Below are positions 15,484-23,792 of a stretch of 64,000 bases of DNA, piece after piece; the stretch's first letter is position 1; each line of letters starts with the position of its first letter. Position numbers and translations under genes: made by a program. Origin of the DNA: JABDPF01 sp037384065 (GTDB lineage Bacteria > Pseudomonadota > Gammaproteobacteria > Xanthomonadales > SZUA-36); the NCBI GenBank assembly GCA_037384065.1, contig JARROJ010000001.1, forward strand, positions 1 to 64,000, given 5' to 3'. The notes beneath the pieces were generated by a model. That model was given only the letters and a program-made list of their open reading frames with translations, ran no database searches and was not told the DNA's origin.

Positions 15484-17369
15484 GCGGCGACTCCTTCTTC
15501 GGTCGGCAGCTTGGCCATGATGTTTTCGTAAATGTCCCGCGGACGCAGCGGCTGGCCGGGACAGCTCGTCCAGCAATCGACGTCCACCAGTGTGTGGGCG
15601 CGCAGCACCCAGGCGAGTTGACCGTAGCGGCGCGAGTCCTCGGTGATGTACGGGTCGCCCGGCGTGTCGGAATAGTTGATCTCGACGGTCATGACGCGTT
15701 TGAACCGGCTGAAAATCTCCTTCAGCCCGGGCTCCAGGGGCGACAGGAAGGTCAGCTGGCAGGTCGAAACCTTGTGTCCTTCGGCGCGGGCACGGTCCAC
15801 CGCCTCGACGATGGCGCCCTGCGTGGAGCCCCAGCCCACGACGAGCAGATCGCCCTCGTCGTCGCCGTGCAGTTCGGGCGGCATCAGCGTGGACTGGAAC
15901 ACGGCCAGCTTGCGGCTGCGCATCTTCATGCCCAGCTCGTTGCTGGAGGGATGGTAGGAAACCAGGCTTTCCTCGTCGTGCGCCAGGCCGGTCACGGTGT
16001 GCTGGCCGTCCGGCATGCCGGGAATGATGCGCTTCGACAGGCCGGTTTCCGGATCCCAGTCATACGGCTTCAGCCCCTCGGGCACCGGGGACTGGTCGAT
16101 CGCGCCCTGCTGCCAGCGCACATCGAGATCCGGGCGCGTGAACTGCTGCACGCCGGTCGCGAGGTTGGCGTCGGTCAGCACGATGACGACCATGCGGAAC
16201 GTCTCCGCGATGCGTCGCGCGGTGACCATGGCATGAAAGCACTCCTCGATCGAACGCGGCGCGATGACGACCCGCGGCGCGTCGCCGGGCTGTCCGTACA
16301 GCGAGGACAGCAGGTCGGACTGCTCCACCTTGGTCGGCAGGCCGGTCGACGGGCCGCCGCGCTGCACGTCCAGCACCACCAACGGCACCTCGATCATGAT
16401 GGCCAGCGCCAGGAACTCCGTCTTAAGCGCCATGCCCGGCCCCGAGGTAACGGTGAGCGCCACCTTGCCGGCGTAGGAGGCGCCGATCGCGACGCCGGCG
16501 GCGGCGATTTCGTCCTCGGACTGGTGCACGATCCCGCCATAGCCTTCGATGATCTCGGAGAGCTCGTGCGAGACCGACGTGGCCGGCGTGATGGGGTACA
16601 TCGCGCACAGCTCCATGCCGGCGGCGACCGCGCCGAGCGCCGCCGCCTGGTTGCCGTTCATCACGATGCGTTCTTCGTCGAACGGCACGGAGTTGACGTG
16701 AAACTGGAAATCCAGGTTTTTCCGCGCCCAGGCCATGCCCGCCTTGACCAGTTCGACGTTCTTCTCGGTCACCTTGGCCGGCTTGAACCGGAAAATGTGG
16801 GCGATCTGTTTCTCGATGATGGCGAGGTCACGCTGGTAGATCTCGGCCAGCAGGCCCAGCGCGAACATGTTCTTGCCGTGGTTGGGGTTGTCGACGATCT
16901 TGAGCGCTTCTTCCTCGTACGGCACCAGGATGAACTTGTAGTTCTTGGAGGACATTTCCTCCATCGCCTCGTCGTACATGCGGCGCAGTTCCTCGTCCTC
17001 GCTTTTTTCCCAGGCGGCCTCCAGCAGGATGATGCAGTCGTCGCGCAGGGAATCGAGGCGGTGGCGGGACAGCAGCACCTGGTCGTTGAAGGCAATGGCC
17101 AGCTTGGATTGATCGCCCCAGTTGGTGATCTTGTCCGTGCCGAAGCGAATGATATTGCCGGAGGTGCTGGTCACCGTGTGGTGCGGTGGCTCGATCTCGG
17201 CGGGAATGATTTCCACGGTCCAGACGCCGTTGCCCATCTTGGCGCAGGTCTGGCCGAAGATCTGAGCGCACTTCTGCGCGCCCTCCCCCGAGTTGGTGAT
17301 GATTTCTACGGTATGTTCCGCAACTTCGTTGACTTGGATATCCCTGATGGCCGCTGTGCTCACGCTCAC
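15480..17369 (-). CDS. korA: 2-oxoacid (2-oxoglutarate-type):ferredoxin oxidoreductase alpha subunit with fused gamma domain, KorA-like
   Basis: This 629-residue subunit has an N-terminal gamma domain (about 1-195; GEGAQKCAQIFGQTCAKMG, TSTSGNIIRFG) fused to an alpha domain. The latter carries NGNQAAALGAVAAGMELCAMYPITPATS near residue 250, QSEDEIAAAGVAIGASYAG and LDVQRGGPSTGLPTKVEQ. This matches the fused KorA of the 2-oxoglutarate:ferredoxin oxidoreductase class, which converts 2-oxoglutarate and CoA to succinyl-CoA with reduction of ferredoxin. It is the first gene of the operon. The start is GTG. With a GGAG at 17373-17376, GTG 17369 has a spacing of 3 nt and the in-frame GTG 17363 a spacing of 9 nt, so the protein may start two residues later. 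Confidence 0.88.
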   Translation of the reverse strand: MSVSTAAIRDIQVNEVAEHTVEIITNSGEGAQKCAQIFGQTCAKMGNGVWTVEIIPAEIEPPHHTVTSTSGNIIRFGTDKITNWGDQSKLAIAFNDQVLLSRHRLDSLRDDCIILLEAAWEKSEDEELRRMYDEAMEEMSSKNYKFILVPYEEEALKIVDNPNHGKNMFALGLLAEIYQRDLAIIEKQIAHIFRFKPAKVTEKNVELVKAGMAWARKNLDFQFHVNSVPFDEERIVMNGNQAAALGAVAAGMELCAMYPITPATSVSHELSEIIEGYGGIVHQSEDEIAAAGVAIGASYAGKVALTVTSGPGMALKTEFLALAIMIEVPLVVLDVQRGGPSTGLPTKVEQSDLLSSLYGQPGDAPRVVIAPRSIEECFHAMVTARRIAETFRMVVIVLTDANLATGVQQFTRPDLDVRWQQGAIDQSPVPEGLKPYDWDPETGLSKRIIPGMPDGQHTVTGLAHDEESLVSYHPSSNELGMKMRSRKLAVFQSTLMPPELHGDDEGDLLVVGWGSTQGAIVEAVDRARAEGHKVSTCQLTFLSPLEPGLKEIFSRFKRVMTVEINYSDTPGDPYITEDSRRYGQLAWVLRAHTLVDVDCWTSCPGQPLRPRDIYENIMAKLPTEEGVAA

Positions 17370-17423
17370 TCACTCCGTCTCTGATCGTCCGAACACCGCG
17401 CCGGCGGCGTTCGCCCGGACCAA

Positions 17424-17466
17424 CTTTATATATACGGAGTTGCTAATAAATTGGCCTAGATCAATT
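17424..17466 (-). promoter_or_regulatory. Candidate promoter of the korA-rnfA operon with an FNR-like dyad
   Basis: Reading the minus strand, AATTGATCTAGGCCAATT (17466-17449) is an imperfect dyad containing TTGAT-N4-GCCAA. This matches 8 of 10 positions of the FNR/Anr consensus TTGAT-N4-ATCAA. It is followed by TATATATAAAG (17434-17424), which offers a -10 box. The dyad centre then lies about 36-40 nt upstream of the expected start of transcription, close to the class II position of -41.5. The region is much richer in A and T than its surroundings. The function is inferred from sequence only. Confidence 0.4.
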
Positions 17467-17580
17467 ACAACGCATTCATTCCGAAAAAATCATCTTATTT
17501 TGCGGAATTCCGTTGCAATCGACCGGCGCAATCGACCGGTTCGCCGGATTGGCGTCCGCAGGCGCGAACGGAACCGGCCC

Positions 17581-18192
17581 CTAATTCAGCAGCGGCTCCA
17601 GTTCGGCCCAGACCGCATCGAGGATCAGCGGTTGCGCCTCGATACTCGGGTGAATGCCGTCGTCCATCATCATGCCGGGCTCGAGCGCGATGTCTTCCAG
17701 CAGGAACGGCAACAGGGTCGCGCCGGTTTCTTCGGCCAGTTCGCCGTACATCGCGTGAAACCGCTCGGTGTAGGTCGCGCCGTAATTGGGCGGTATGCGC
17801 ATCTCGGCCAGGATCACCTGCGCGCCGGCCGCCTGGCTCATTTCGATCATCCGCGCGAGGTTGCCGCGGGTGACGTCCAGTTGAATGCCCCGCAGGCCGT
17901 CGTTGCCCCCGAGTTCGATCAGCACGATGGCCGGGGCCTGTTTTTTCAGCAGGCGCGGCAGCCGCGCCAGGCCGCCCTGCGTGGTATCGCCGGCGATGCT
18001 GGAGTTGAAAACGCGGTAGGCGTAACCATCTCTTTCCAGACGGTCCTGCAACAGGCTGGGCCAGGACTCGATCACTTCCATGTTGTATGCGGCGCTGAGG
18101 CTGTCGCCGACGATCACGATCGAACGCGGCTCCGCGGCATGGACGGCAAACGCCAGCAGGCAGGCAAGCAAGGACAGTAATTTAACGCGCAT
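17581..18192 (-). CDS. tesA: Periplasmic GDSL esterase / acyl-CoA thioesterase I, TesA
   Basis: This 203-residue protein has a signal peptide ending HAAEP and the SGNH-hydrolase blocks: block I VGDSLSAAYN with the nucleophile Ser, block III ELGGNDGLRG, and the C-terminal DGIHPSIEAQ with the catalytic Asp and His. Length and order match TesA/arylesterase (multifunctional acyl-CoA thioesterase I, protease I, lysophospholipase L1). It is divergent from the ybbA-like gene, as in E. coli. The ATG at 18192 overlaps the opposite ATG at 18191 by two bases, so the two messages must share promoter space inside each other's coding sequence. A GTG at 18198 is a less likely start. Confidence 0.93.
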   Translation of the reverse strand: MRVKLLSLLACLLAFAVHAAEPRSIVIVGDSLSAAYNMEVIESWPSLLQDRLERDGYAYRVFNSSIAGDTTQGGLARLPRLLKKQAPAIVLIELGGNDGLRGIQLDVTRGNLARMIEMSQAAGAQVILAEMRIPPNYGATYTERFHAMYGELAEETGATLLPFLLEDIALEPGMMMDDGIHPSIEAQPLILDAVWAELEPLLN

Positions 18193-18931
18193 GAACACTC
18201 CCGAATCCGGTCAGTCGCAGGTTCCTGCGAACGATACCCCCGCCAGCTCCGTATTGAAAGCGAGCGGATTGAGCAAGCAGGTCGCCAGCCCCGAGGGTCC
18301 GCTGCGCATTCTCGATGATGTCGGGCTCGACGTCGCCGCGGGCGAGTCGGTTGCGATCGTCGGCACGTCGGGCGCGGGCAAGTCGACCCTGCTCGGCCTG
18401 CTGGCCGGCCTGGACGAACCCTCCGCCGGGCAGGTGTGGCTGGCCGACGAGGAACTCACGGCGCTGGACGAGGACGGCCGCGCCGCGCTGCGCGCGCGGA
18501 GCGTCGGGTTCGTGTTCCAGTCCTTTCACCTCATTTCGTCGCTGACCGCGCTGGAGAACGTCATGCTGCCCCTGGAGCTGTCCGGCGCCACGAACGCCCG
18601 GGAATCCGCGCTCGAGGCGATCCGCACGGTGGGCCTCGAGCCGCGCAAGGGGCACTACCCCAATCAGCTTTCGGGCGGTGAAAAGCAGCGTGTCGCCATT
18701 GCCCGCGCCTTCGTCGTCGAGCCGGAGGTGCTGTTTGCGGACGAGCCGACCGGCAACCTCGACCAGCGCACCGGCGACCGCATCGTCGACCTCCTGTTCC
18801 GGCTCAACCGCGAGCACGGCACGACCCTGGTGCTGGTGACGCACGATCTCGACCTCGCGTCGCGCTGCGACCGCATCCTGTTCATGGAGGCCGGGCGCAT
18901 CGAGCGCGAAGAGGCGGGCCGGACCTCGTGA
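18191..18931 (+). CDS. ybbA: ABC transporter ATP-binding protein, YbbA-like
   Basis: This 246-residue ATPase has Walker A GTSGAGKST, the Q-loop in FVFQSFHLIS, the signature LSGGEKQRVAIARA, Walker B VLFADEPTG and the H-switch VLVTHD. It belongs to the LolD/MacB-like subgroup that pairs with FtsX-type permeases. The first 35 residues (up to ASGLSKQ) are a less conserved hydrophilic extension. The gene overlaps the permease start by 4 nt (GTGA). Its E. coli counterpart is the neighbour of tesA and has been proposed to act in the export or release of lipophilic or toxic molecules; the substrate is unknown. Confidence 0.9.
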   Translation: MNTPESGQSQVPANDTPASSVLKASGLSKQVASPEGPLRILDDVGLDVAAGESVAIVGTSGAGKSTLLGLLAGLDEPSAGQVWLADEELTALDEDGRAALRARSVGFVFQSFHLISSLTALENVMLPLELSGATNARESALEAIRTVGLEPRKGHYPNQLSGGEKQRVAIARAFVVEPEVLFADEPTGNLDQRTGDRIVDLLFRLNREHGTTLVLVTHDLDLASRCDRILFMEAGRIEREEAGRTS

Positions 18932-21429
18932 CCGGCGGCTGGCTCCACGACCTGACGCTGGCCGCGAAACTGCTGCGCCGCGACTGGCGCGCCGGGGAGT
19001 TGACGGTGCTCGTCGCCGCCCTGCTGATCGCGGTCTCGGCGATGACCGGTGTCGCTTTCCTGACCGACCGGGTCGGCCAGGCCGTGGAACTGCGCGCGGC
19101 CGAATCGCTGGCCGCTGACCTCCGCGTGCGCTCGACCGAGCCGATCGAGCAGGAACTGCTCGACTTCGCCGCCGCGAACGACATGCGCACCGCGAAGGTG
19201 ACCAGCATGCCCAGCGTCGTATTCTCCGGCGAAGCCAATACCCTGGCCGCCGTGCGGGCGGTGACCGCGGGTTACCCCCTGCGCGGCGAACTCAAGACCG
19301 CACCGGGACTGCTGGCGGACGAATCGGTCTCCCGCGAGATACCCGGACCCGGCGAAGCCTGGGCGTCGCCGCGTCTGCTGGCGCGCCTGGGCGTCGACAC
19401 CGGCGCCACGCTCGAGGTGGGCGCGGCGCGGCTGCGGTTGACCCGGGTCCTGACCTTCCGCCCCGACGAGGGCTGGAGCTTCGTCGACCTGGCCCCGACC
19501 CTGCTGATCAACGAGGCCGACCTGGCCGCCACCGAACTCGTCCAGCCCGGCAGCCGCGTGGCCTACCGCGCCCTGTTCGCGGGGGACCGCCGGGCCGTCG
19601 ACGCCTTCAAGCCCCGGCTCGAGGAACGGCTCGCCGAAGGCCAGAACCTCAGCGACATCAAGGACACCAACCCCCAGATCCGATCGTCGATGGATCGCGC
19701 CGGGCGCTTCCTGAACCTGGCCTCGCTGGTCTCGGTGCTGCTGGCCGCGGTCGCCGTCGCGATGGCGGCGCGGCGCTACGCGCAACGCCACCGTGACCGC
19801 ATCGCCCTGATGAAATGCATGGGCGCGGTCAACCGGACGATCTTTCGCAGCAGCGTGTTCCAGTTGCTGATGCTCGCGATCGTCGGCAGCGCGGTCGGCG
19901 CCGTGCTGGGCTACCTCGCGCAAATGGCGCTGGCCTGGCTGATGCGCGACATGATCGGCCAGGCCCTGCCGCCGCCGGGCCTGCAGCCGGCGGTGCTCGG
20001 CCTGGTGACCGCGCTCAGCATCCTTGGCGGTTTCGCCCTGCCCGACCTGGTGCGCATGGGCCGCACGCCACCCCTGCGGGTGCTGCGCCGCGACCTCGAT
20101 CCGCCGGCGCTGCGTCACGGCGTATCGTGGCTGGCCGGCGTCGCCGCGGTACTCGCCCTGTTGCTGTGGATCGTCCGGGATACGCGGCTGGTGCTGACGA
20201 TTTTCGGCGGGGCCGCCGTGACCTTCGTCGCGCTCGGCGCGACCGGTTGGCTGCTGGTCCGCTCGCTGCGCGGATTCCGCGGCGCCGCCGGCGTCGCCTG
20301 GCGCTACGGGCTGGCCAACATCGCCCGCCGCGGGCGTGAAAGCGTGGCCCAGGTGGTCGCCTTCGGCCTGGGGCTGATGGTCCTGCTGCTGCTTTCCACG
20401 GTGCGCACCGAGCTGATGGACACCTGGCGCGCCAGCCTGCCGGAGGACGCGCCCAACCAGTTTCTGATCAACATCCAGCCCCACGAGGTCGACGCGATGG
20501 AGGCCTTCCTGGCGCAGAACGGCGTCGAGGTGCCGCGCTTCGTGCCGCTGGTGCGCGCGCGCATGACCACCATCAACGGCGCGAGCGTCACGCAGATGAC
20601 CTTTGAGGACCCGCAGGGCGAGCGCTGGGCGCGGCGCGATTCGAACCTGAGCTGGGCTCCGGAACTGCAGGCCGACAACCGCGTCGTCGCGGGCGAGTTC
20701 TGGAACGGCACGCCGGAGCGGGCCGAGGTTTCGGTCGAGCAGGACTTCGGTCGCGAACTCGGCCTGTCGCTGGGCGACGAGGTGGGCTTCAACATCGCCG
20801 GCGAGGAGGTGACGGCCACCGTCACCAGTTTCCGCACCGTCGAGTGGGACAGCTTCAGCCCGAATTTCTTCATGGTGTTTTCCCCGGGCGTGCTCGACGA
20901 CTACCCGGCGACGTTCATCTCCAGCCTGTACATCGACGCGGCCGACCGGCCCGTGCTGCTGGAGCTGATGCGCCAGTTTCCCAGCGTCACGGCGATCGAC
21001 CTGGACGCCGTCCTCGGCCAGGTGCGCGACGTGATGGACAAGGCCGCGCTGGCCGTCCAGGCGGTCTTCATCTTCACGCTGCTGGCCGGGCTGACGGTGC
21101 TGTGGGCCGCCGTGCAGGCGACCCGCGACGAGCGCCGCTACGAAAGCGCGATGCTGCGCACCTTCGGCGCCTCGCGCAACCGCGTGCTCGGCGGCGTCGC
21201 GGTCGAGTTCATCGCCATCGGCCTGCTGGCCGGACTGCTGGCCGCGACCGGCGCCAGCCTGGCCGGCTACCTGCTGGCCACCAACCTGTTCGACCTCGAT
21301 TACGGCTTCAGCGCCGCGCTGTGGTTCGGCGGCATCCTGTCCGGGGTGCTGTTCGTCGGACTCAGCGGCATGGCGGCGACCTGGCGGGTGGTCACCCACG
21401 CGCCGGTCAGCGTGTTGCGGGCGGCATGA
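18928..21429 (+). CDS. ybbP: FtsX-like ABC transporter permease, YbbP-like
   Basis: This 833-residue permease of the MacB/FtsX superfamily has the two-module layout of YbbP. There is an N-terminal helix with a periplasmic domain, then membrane segments near residues 260-450, and a second periplasmic domain (about 500-690). A C-terminal helical block ends near LAGLTVLWAAVQATRDERRYESAMLRTFGASR. Its GTG start overlaps the ybbA stop. With YbbA it should form a mechanotransmission-type ABC system acting on an envelope substrate. The upstream tesA suggests lipid or acyl chemistry, but the cargo is not evident. Confidence 0.9.
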   Translation: MTGGWLHDLTLAAKLLRRDWRAGELTVLVAALLIAVSAMTGVAFLTDRVGQAVELRAAESLAADLRVRSTEPIEQELLDFAAANDMRTAKVTSMPSVVFSGEANTLAAVRAVTAGYPLRGELKTAPGLLADESVSREIPGPGEAWASPRLLARLGVDTGATLEVGAARLRLTRVLTFRPDEGWSFVDLAPTLLINEADLAATELVQPGSRVAYRALFAGDRRAVDAFKPRLEERLAEGQNLSDIKDTNPQIRSSMDRAGRFLNLASLVSVLLAAVAVAMAARRYAQRHRDRIALMKCMGAVNRTIFRSSVFQLLMLAIVGSAVGAVLGYLAQMALAWLMRDMIGQALPPPGLQPAVLGLVTALSILGGFALPDLVRMGRTPPLRVLRRDLDPPALRHGVSWLAGVAAVLALLLWIVRDTRLVLTIFGGAAVTFVALGATGWLLVRSLRGFRGAAGVAWRYGLANIARRGRESVAQVVAFGLGLMVLLLLSTVRTELMDTWRASLPEDAPNQFLINIQPHEVDAMEAFLAQNGVEVPRFVPLVRARMTTINGASVTQMTFEDPQGERWARRDSNLSWAPELQADNRVVAGEFWNGTPERAEVSVEQDFGRELGLSLGDEVGFNIAGEEVTATVTSFRTVEWDSFSPNFFMVFSPGVLDDYPATFISSLYIDAADRPVLLELMRQFPSVTAIDLDAVLGQVRDVMDKAALAVQAVFIFTLLAGLTVLWAAVQATRDERRYESAMLRTFGASRNRVLGGVAVEFIAIGLLAGLLAATGASLAGYLLATNLFDLDYGFSAALWFGGILSGVLFVGLSGMAATWRVVTHAPVSVLRAA

Positions 21430-21509
21430 GCCGGCGTTCTGTGGAATAATTCCCCGCGAACGCTCTCGCGGCACCGATTGCCGCGACCAAACCACCGGAA
21501 GAGAACACC

Positions 21510-22205
21510 ATGACGCCCTATCGAATCCTGCTGATCGCCGCCCTGCTCCTGGCCGCCACCACGGCCCACGCGCAGCGCTTCAACACCAAGAAGATCCACG
21601 AGGACGCGCGCACCGGCAGCTGGGAGGTCTCACTGCTCGCACAGCAACAGGGCAGCGCCGACGTCACGGGCGAGCGGGGCTCCAGCGCCGAGATCGACAG
21701 CGAGCTGGGCTGGGGCTTCACGATCGGCTACAACCTGACCGCCAACTGGAACTTCCAGTACAAGTTCACCCTGGTCAAGCCGGACTACCGGGCCACGCTG
21801 GTACCCGAACCGCCGGAAGACCCGGAGGAAGAAGCGCCCGGGCCGCAGACCTTCGACTGGGGCATGACCAAGTACGCCCACGCCCTCAACGCGACCTACC
21901 ATTTCTCGCGCGGCCCGCTGACGCCGTTCCTGCAGCTGGGCGCGGGCTTCGTCAAGCTGGACTCCAACGTCGTCCGCGACGTGGTGACCGGTTGCTGGTG
22001 GGATCCCTGGTGGGGCTATATCTGCGATTCGCAGCTGCGCACGTACGAGTCATCCGGATTCGCGTACAACGCGGGCCTCGGCCTGCGGTGGGACTTCAAC
22101 CCGTCGCTGTTCCTGCGCGGCAGCTACAACCGCGAGTGGATCGACACCGACGCCGGCGGGCTCGACTTCGATACCCTGAGCCTCGAATTCGGCCTGATGT
22201 GGTGA
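21510..22205 (+). CDS. Outer-membrane beta-barrel protein (OmpW/OmpA-barrel-like), function unknown
   Basis: This 231-residue protein has a clear signal peptide (AATTAHAQRF). After it come alternating amphipathic strands (WGFTIGYNLTANWNFQYKF, ALNATYHF, LTPFLQLGAGF, LGLRWDFNPSLFLRGSYN) and it finishes with an aromatic C-terminal residue (FGLMW), as expected for a barrel inserted by the Bam machinery. An acidic Pro-rich loop (PEPPEDPEEEAPGP) and a loop with two Cys (GCWWDPWWGYICD) are unusual and probably face the outside. It is 80 bp downstream of ybbP and may share its transcript. No substrate can be inferred. Confidence 0.8.
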   Translation: MTPYRILLIAALLLAATTAHAQRFNTKKIHEDARTGSWEVSLLAQQQGSADVTGERGSSAEIDSELGWGFTIGYNLTANWNFQYKFTLVKPDYRATLVPEPPEDPEEEAPGPQTFDWGMTKYAHALNATYHFSRGPLTPFLQLGAGFVKLDSNVVRDVVTGCWWDPWWGYICDSQLRTYESSGFAYNAGLGLRWDFNPSLFLRGSYNREWIDTDAGGLDFDTLSLEFGLMW

Positions 22206-22209
22206 GCTC

Positions 22210-22228
22210 GCGGGGCGCCCTGCCCCGC
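22210..22228. terminator. Possible terminator hairpin between convergent genes
   Basis: GCGGGGC (22210-22216) and GCCCCGC (22222-22228) form a perfect 7 bp stem with a 5-base loop, directly after the barrel gene and before the convergent lipoprotein gene. The following bases are AT-rich but the T-run is not adjacent, so intrinsic termination is plausible rather than certain. Confidence 0.4.
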
Positions 22229-22237
22229 AGGCATTAA

Positions 22238-22636
22238 TTAATCTTCAATTTTTTCAAGGCGATATATTGCTTTTATAACGCAATACTCGACTCTTCCCGG
22301 CCCATCGCGGACCAGCAGCTTGTCGTACTCGCGCACCACGCGACCCGTCGATGTGAACGCGATCGTGCGGGCGAACTCGAGGTTCGGGCATGGGGCTCGC
22401 GTTTCGACCAGGTAGTTGCGCGAGACGCCCTCCTGCAACACGACGTTCTGCCGATTGACGTACTGGTAGCCGCGAATGTTGAAGTTGACCAGCTGGTTCA
22501 GTTCCTCGACGACGCGCAGGTTTTTCTCCGCCAGCAGTTCCTCGACGGATTTGCCCTCCTCGGGCGGAGCGTTCGCGCAACCCGCCATGAAAGTGGCCAG
22601 CGCCGCCAGCGCCAGGTGCTTCGCGATTCGGATCAT
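22238..22636 (-). CDS. Small lipoprotein, possibly DUF6491-like
   Basis: This 132-residue protein has a lipoprotein signal ending LATFMAGCANAP, so it should be lipid-modified at Cys 20 or thereabouts. The mature part contains GYQYVNRQNVVLQEGVSRNYLVETRAPCPNLEFARTIAF as a distinct beta-rich core, with two further Cys that could pair. This resembles the DUF6491 lipoproteins, a call from memory only. Its ATG overlaps the stop of the adenosine deaminase gene by 4 nt, making a two-gene operon. The last ~50 bases are strikingly AT-rich compared with the rest of the gene. Confidence 0.65.
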   Translation of the reverse strand: MIRIAKHLALAALATFMAGCANAPPEEGKSVEELLAEKNLRVVEELNQLVNFNIRGYQYVNRQNVVLQEGVSRNYLVETRAPCPNLEFARTIAFTSTGRVVREYDKLLVRDGPGRVEYCVIKAIYRLEKIED

Positions 22637-23673
22637 CGTTTCGATTCCTCCGTGGATGCCCGCGCGGCCCGCGCCGCGCGCAATGCCGTTTTCTCGGACT
22701 CCGGCAGAAACGCCATCGCCAGGCCATTGACCTGCGCCTGCCGCGTCTGCCCGGGCGTGAGTCCGGCGCGCGGCGCCGCGACCTCGAACTCGTGCCGCAG
22801 GTCGATGCCGCTGATCGCCGGGTCGTCGGTATTCAGGTTAGCGACCACGCCGCGCTCGAGCAATGCCTTCACCGGGTGTCCGGCGTAGCGCTCGACCGTC
22901 CCGGTATGGATGTTCGAGGTAATGGCAATCTCGAGCCCGATGCGCCGCTCGACCAGGTAGTCGATCAACGCCGGGTCCTGCAGCGAGTGGATACCGTGGC
23001 CGATCCGGGTCGCGCCAAGCTCACGGATCGCCTCCCAGACGCTTTGCGGGCCGTCGACTTCGCCGGCATGCACGGTCACCCGCAGCCCGGCGTCGCGGGC
23101 GCGGCGAAAGTGCTCGCGAAACAGCCGCGCCGGAAACCGCTCCTCGTCCCCGGCGAGGTCGATCGCCACCAGGTGGTCGCGGTGCGCCAGCAACGCATCC
23201 AGTTCGTGATGGCAGGTCTTTGTGTCGTAGGTCCGGCTAAGGATGCCGATCGCCTGCGCGCGCACGCCGAAATCGCGCTCCCCGGCGACGATGCCGTCCG
23301 CGACCGCTTCGACCACGCCTGCCGGCGCGAGTCCGTGGGGTTCCGCCATGAACCACGGACTGAAGCGCAACTCCACGTAATCGAGACCCTCGTCGCGCGC
23401 GTCCTCGACGTTCTCGTAGGCCACGCGGCGGCAGGCGTCGAGATCGGTCAGGATCGCGGTCAGCCAGCGAAAACGGCCGATGAAGTCCATCAGCCCGTCG
23501 GCGCGACCCTCGACCACGACGTGCGGACGCAGGCCGTCGACCGTGTACGCGGGCAGCTCGATGCCGTTGCGTTGCGCGAGTTCGACCACGGTCTCCAGTC
23601 GAATCGCACCATCGAGGTGGCGGTGCAGGTCGACGAGGGGCAACCCGGGATCGATGTAGGCGTCGTTTGCCAT
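22633..23673 (-). CDS. add: Adenosine deaminase family protein
   Basis: This 346-residue protein of the metallo-dependent hydrolase family should deaminate adenosine (or a related purine such as adenine) in purine salvage. Zinc ligands appear in DLHRHLDGA (residues 16-24), VTVHAGEVDGPQSV (His and Glu near 200) and NTDDPAIS near 298. The catalytic His lies in RIGHGIHSL, and ITSNIHTGTV is also conserved. The order and spacing match Add. A plain adenine deaminase or another nucleoside deaminase cannot be excluded. It starts with ATG at 23673 and is followed with 4 nt overlap by the lipoprotein gene. Confidence 0.85.
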   Translation of the reverse strand: MANDAYIDPGLPLVDLHRHLDGAIRLETVVELAQRNGIELPAYTVDGLRPHVVVEGRADGLMDFIGRFRWLTAILTDLDACRRVAYENVEDARDEGLDYVELRFSPWFMAEPHGLAPAGVVEAVADGIVAGERDFGVRAQAIGILSRTYDTKTCHHELDALLAHRDHLVAIDLAGDEERFPARLFREHFRRARDAGLRVTVHAGEVDGPQSVWEAIRELGATRIGHGIHSLQDPALIDYLVERRIGLEIAITSNIHTGTVERYAGHPVKALLERGVVANLNTDDPAISGIDLRHEFEVAAPRAGLTPGQTRQAQVNGLAMAFLPESEKTALRAARAARASTEESKR

Positions 23674-23720
23674 CGGGAACTATTCTGACATGAACGGGCG
23701 CTGGCCGGGACCGGGGACGG

Positions 23721-23755
23721 CACAAAACGAAGGGCCGGCGGATGCCGGCCCTTCG
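23721..23755 (-). terminator. Rho-independent terminator of the M3 peptidase gene
   Basis: CGAAGGGCCGGC (23728-23739) and GCCGGCCCTTCG (23744-23755) form a perfect 12 bp stem with a GGAT loop. On the minus strand it is followed by TTTTGTG. It lies 38 bp past the stop codon of the peptidase gene, which is transcribed toward it. Confidence 0.85.
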
Positions 23756-23792
23756 CGGTCTTGACAGGCCCGTTCGATGGCCATCGGCAGGA

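Noticed and set aside
17515..17539. A 12 bp tandem duplication GCAATCGACCGG upstream of the korA operon
   Set aside because: Two adjacent copies could be a site for a regulator, but one direct duplication this short in GC-rich DNA is not convincing by itself.
18664..21495. A 943-codon minus-strand frame opposite ybbP
   Set aside because: It is a shadow of the permease gene, rich in Gln, Arg, His and Gly, with no domain.
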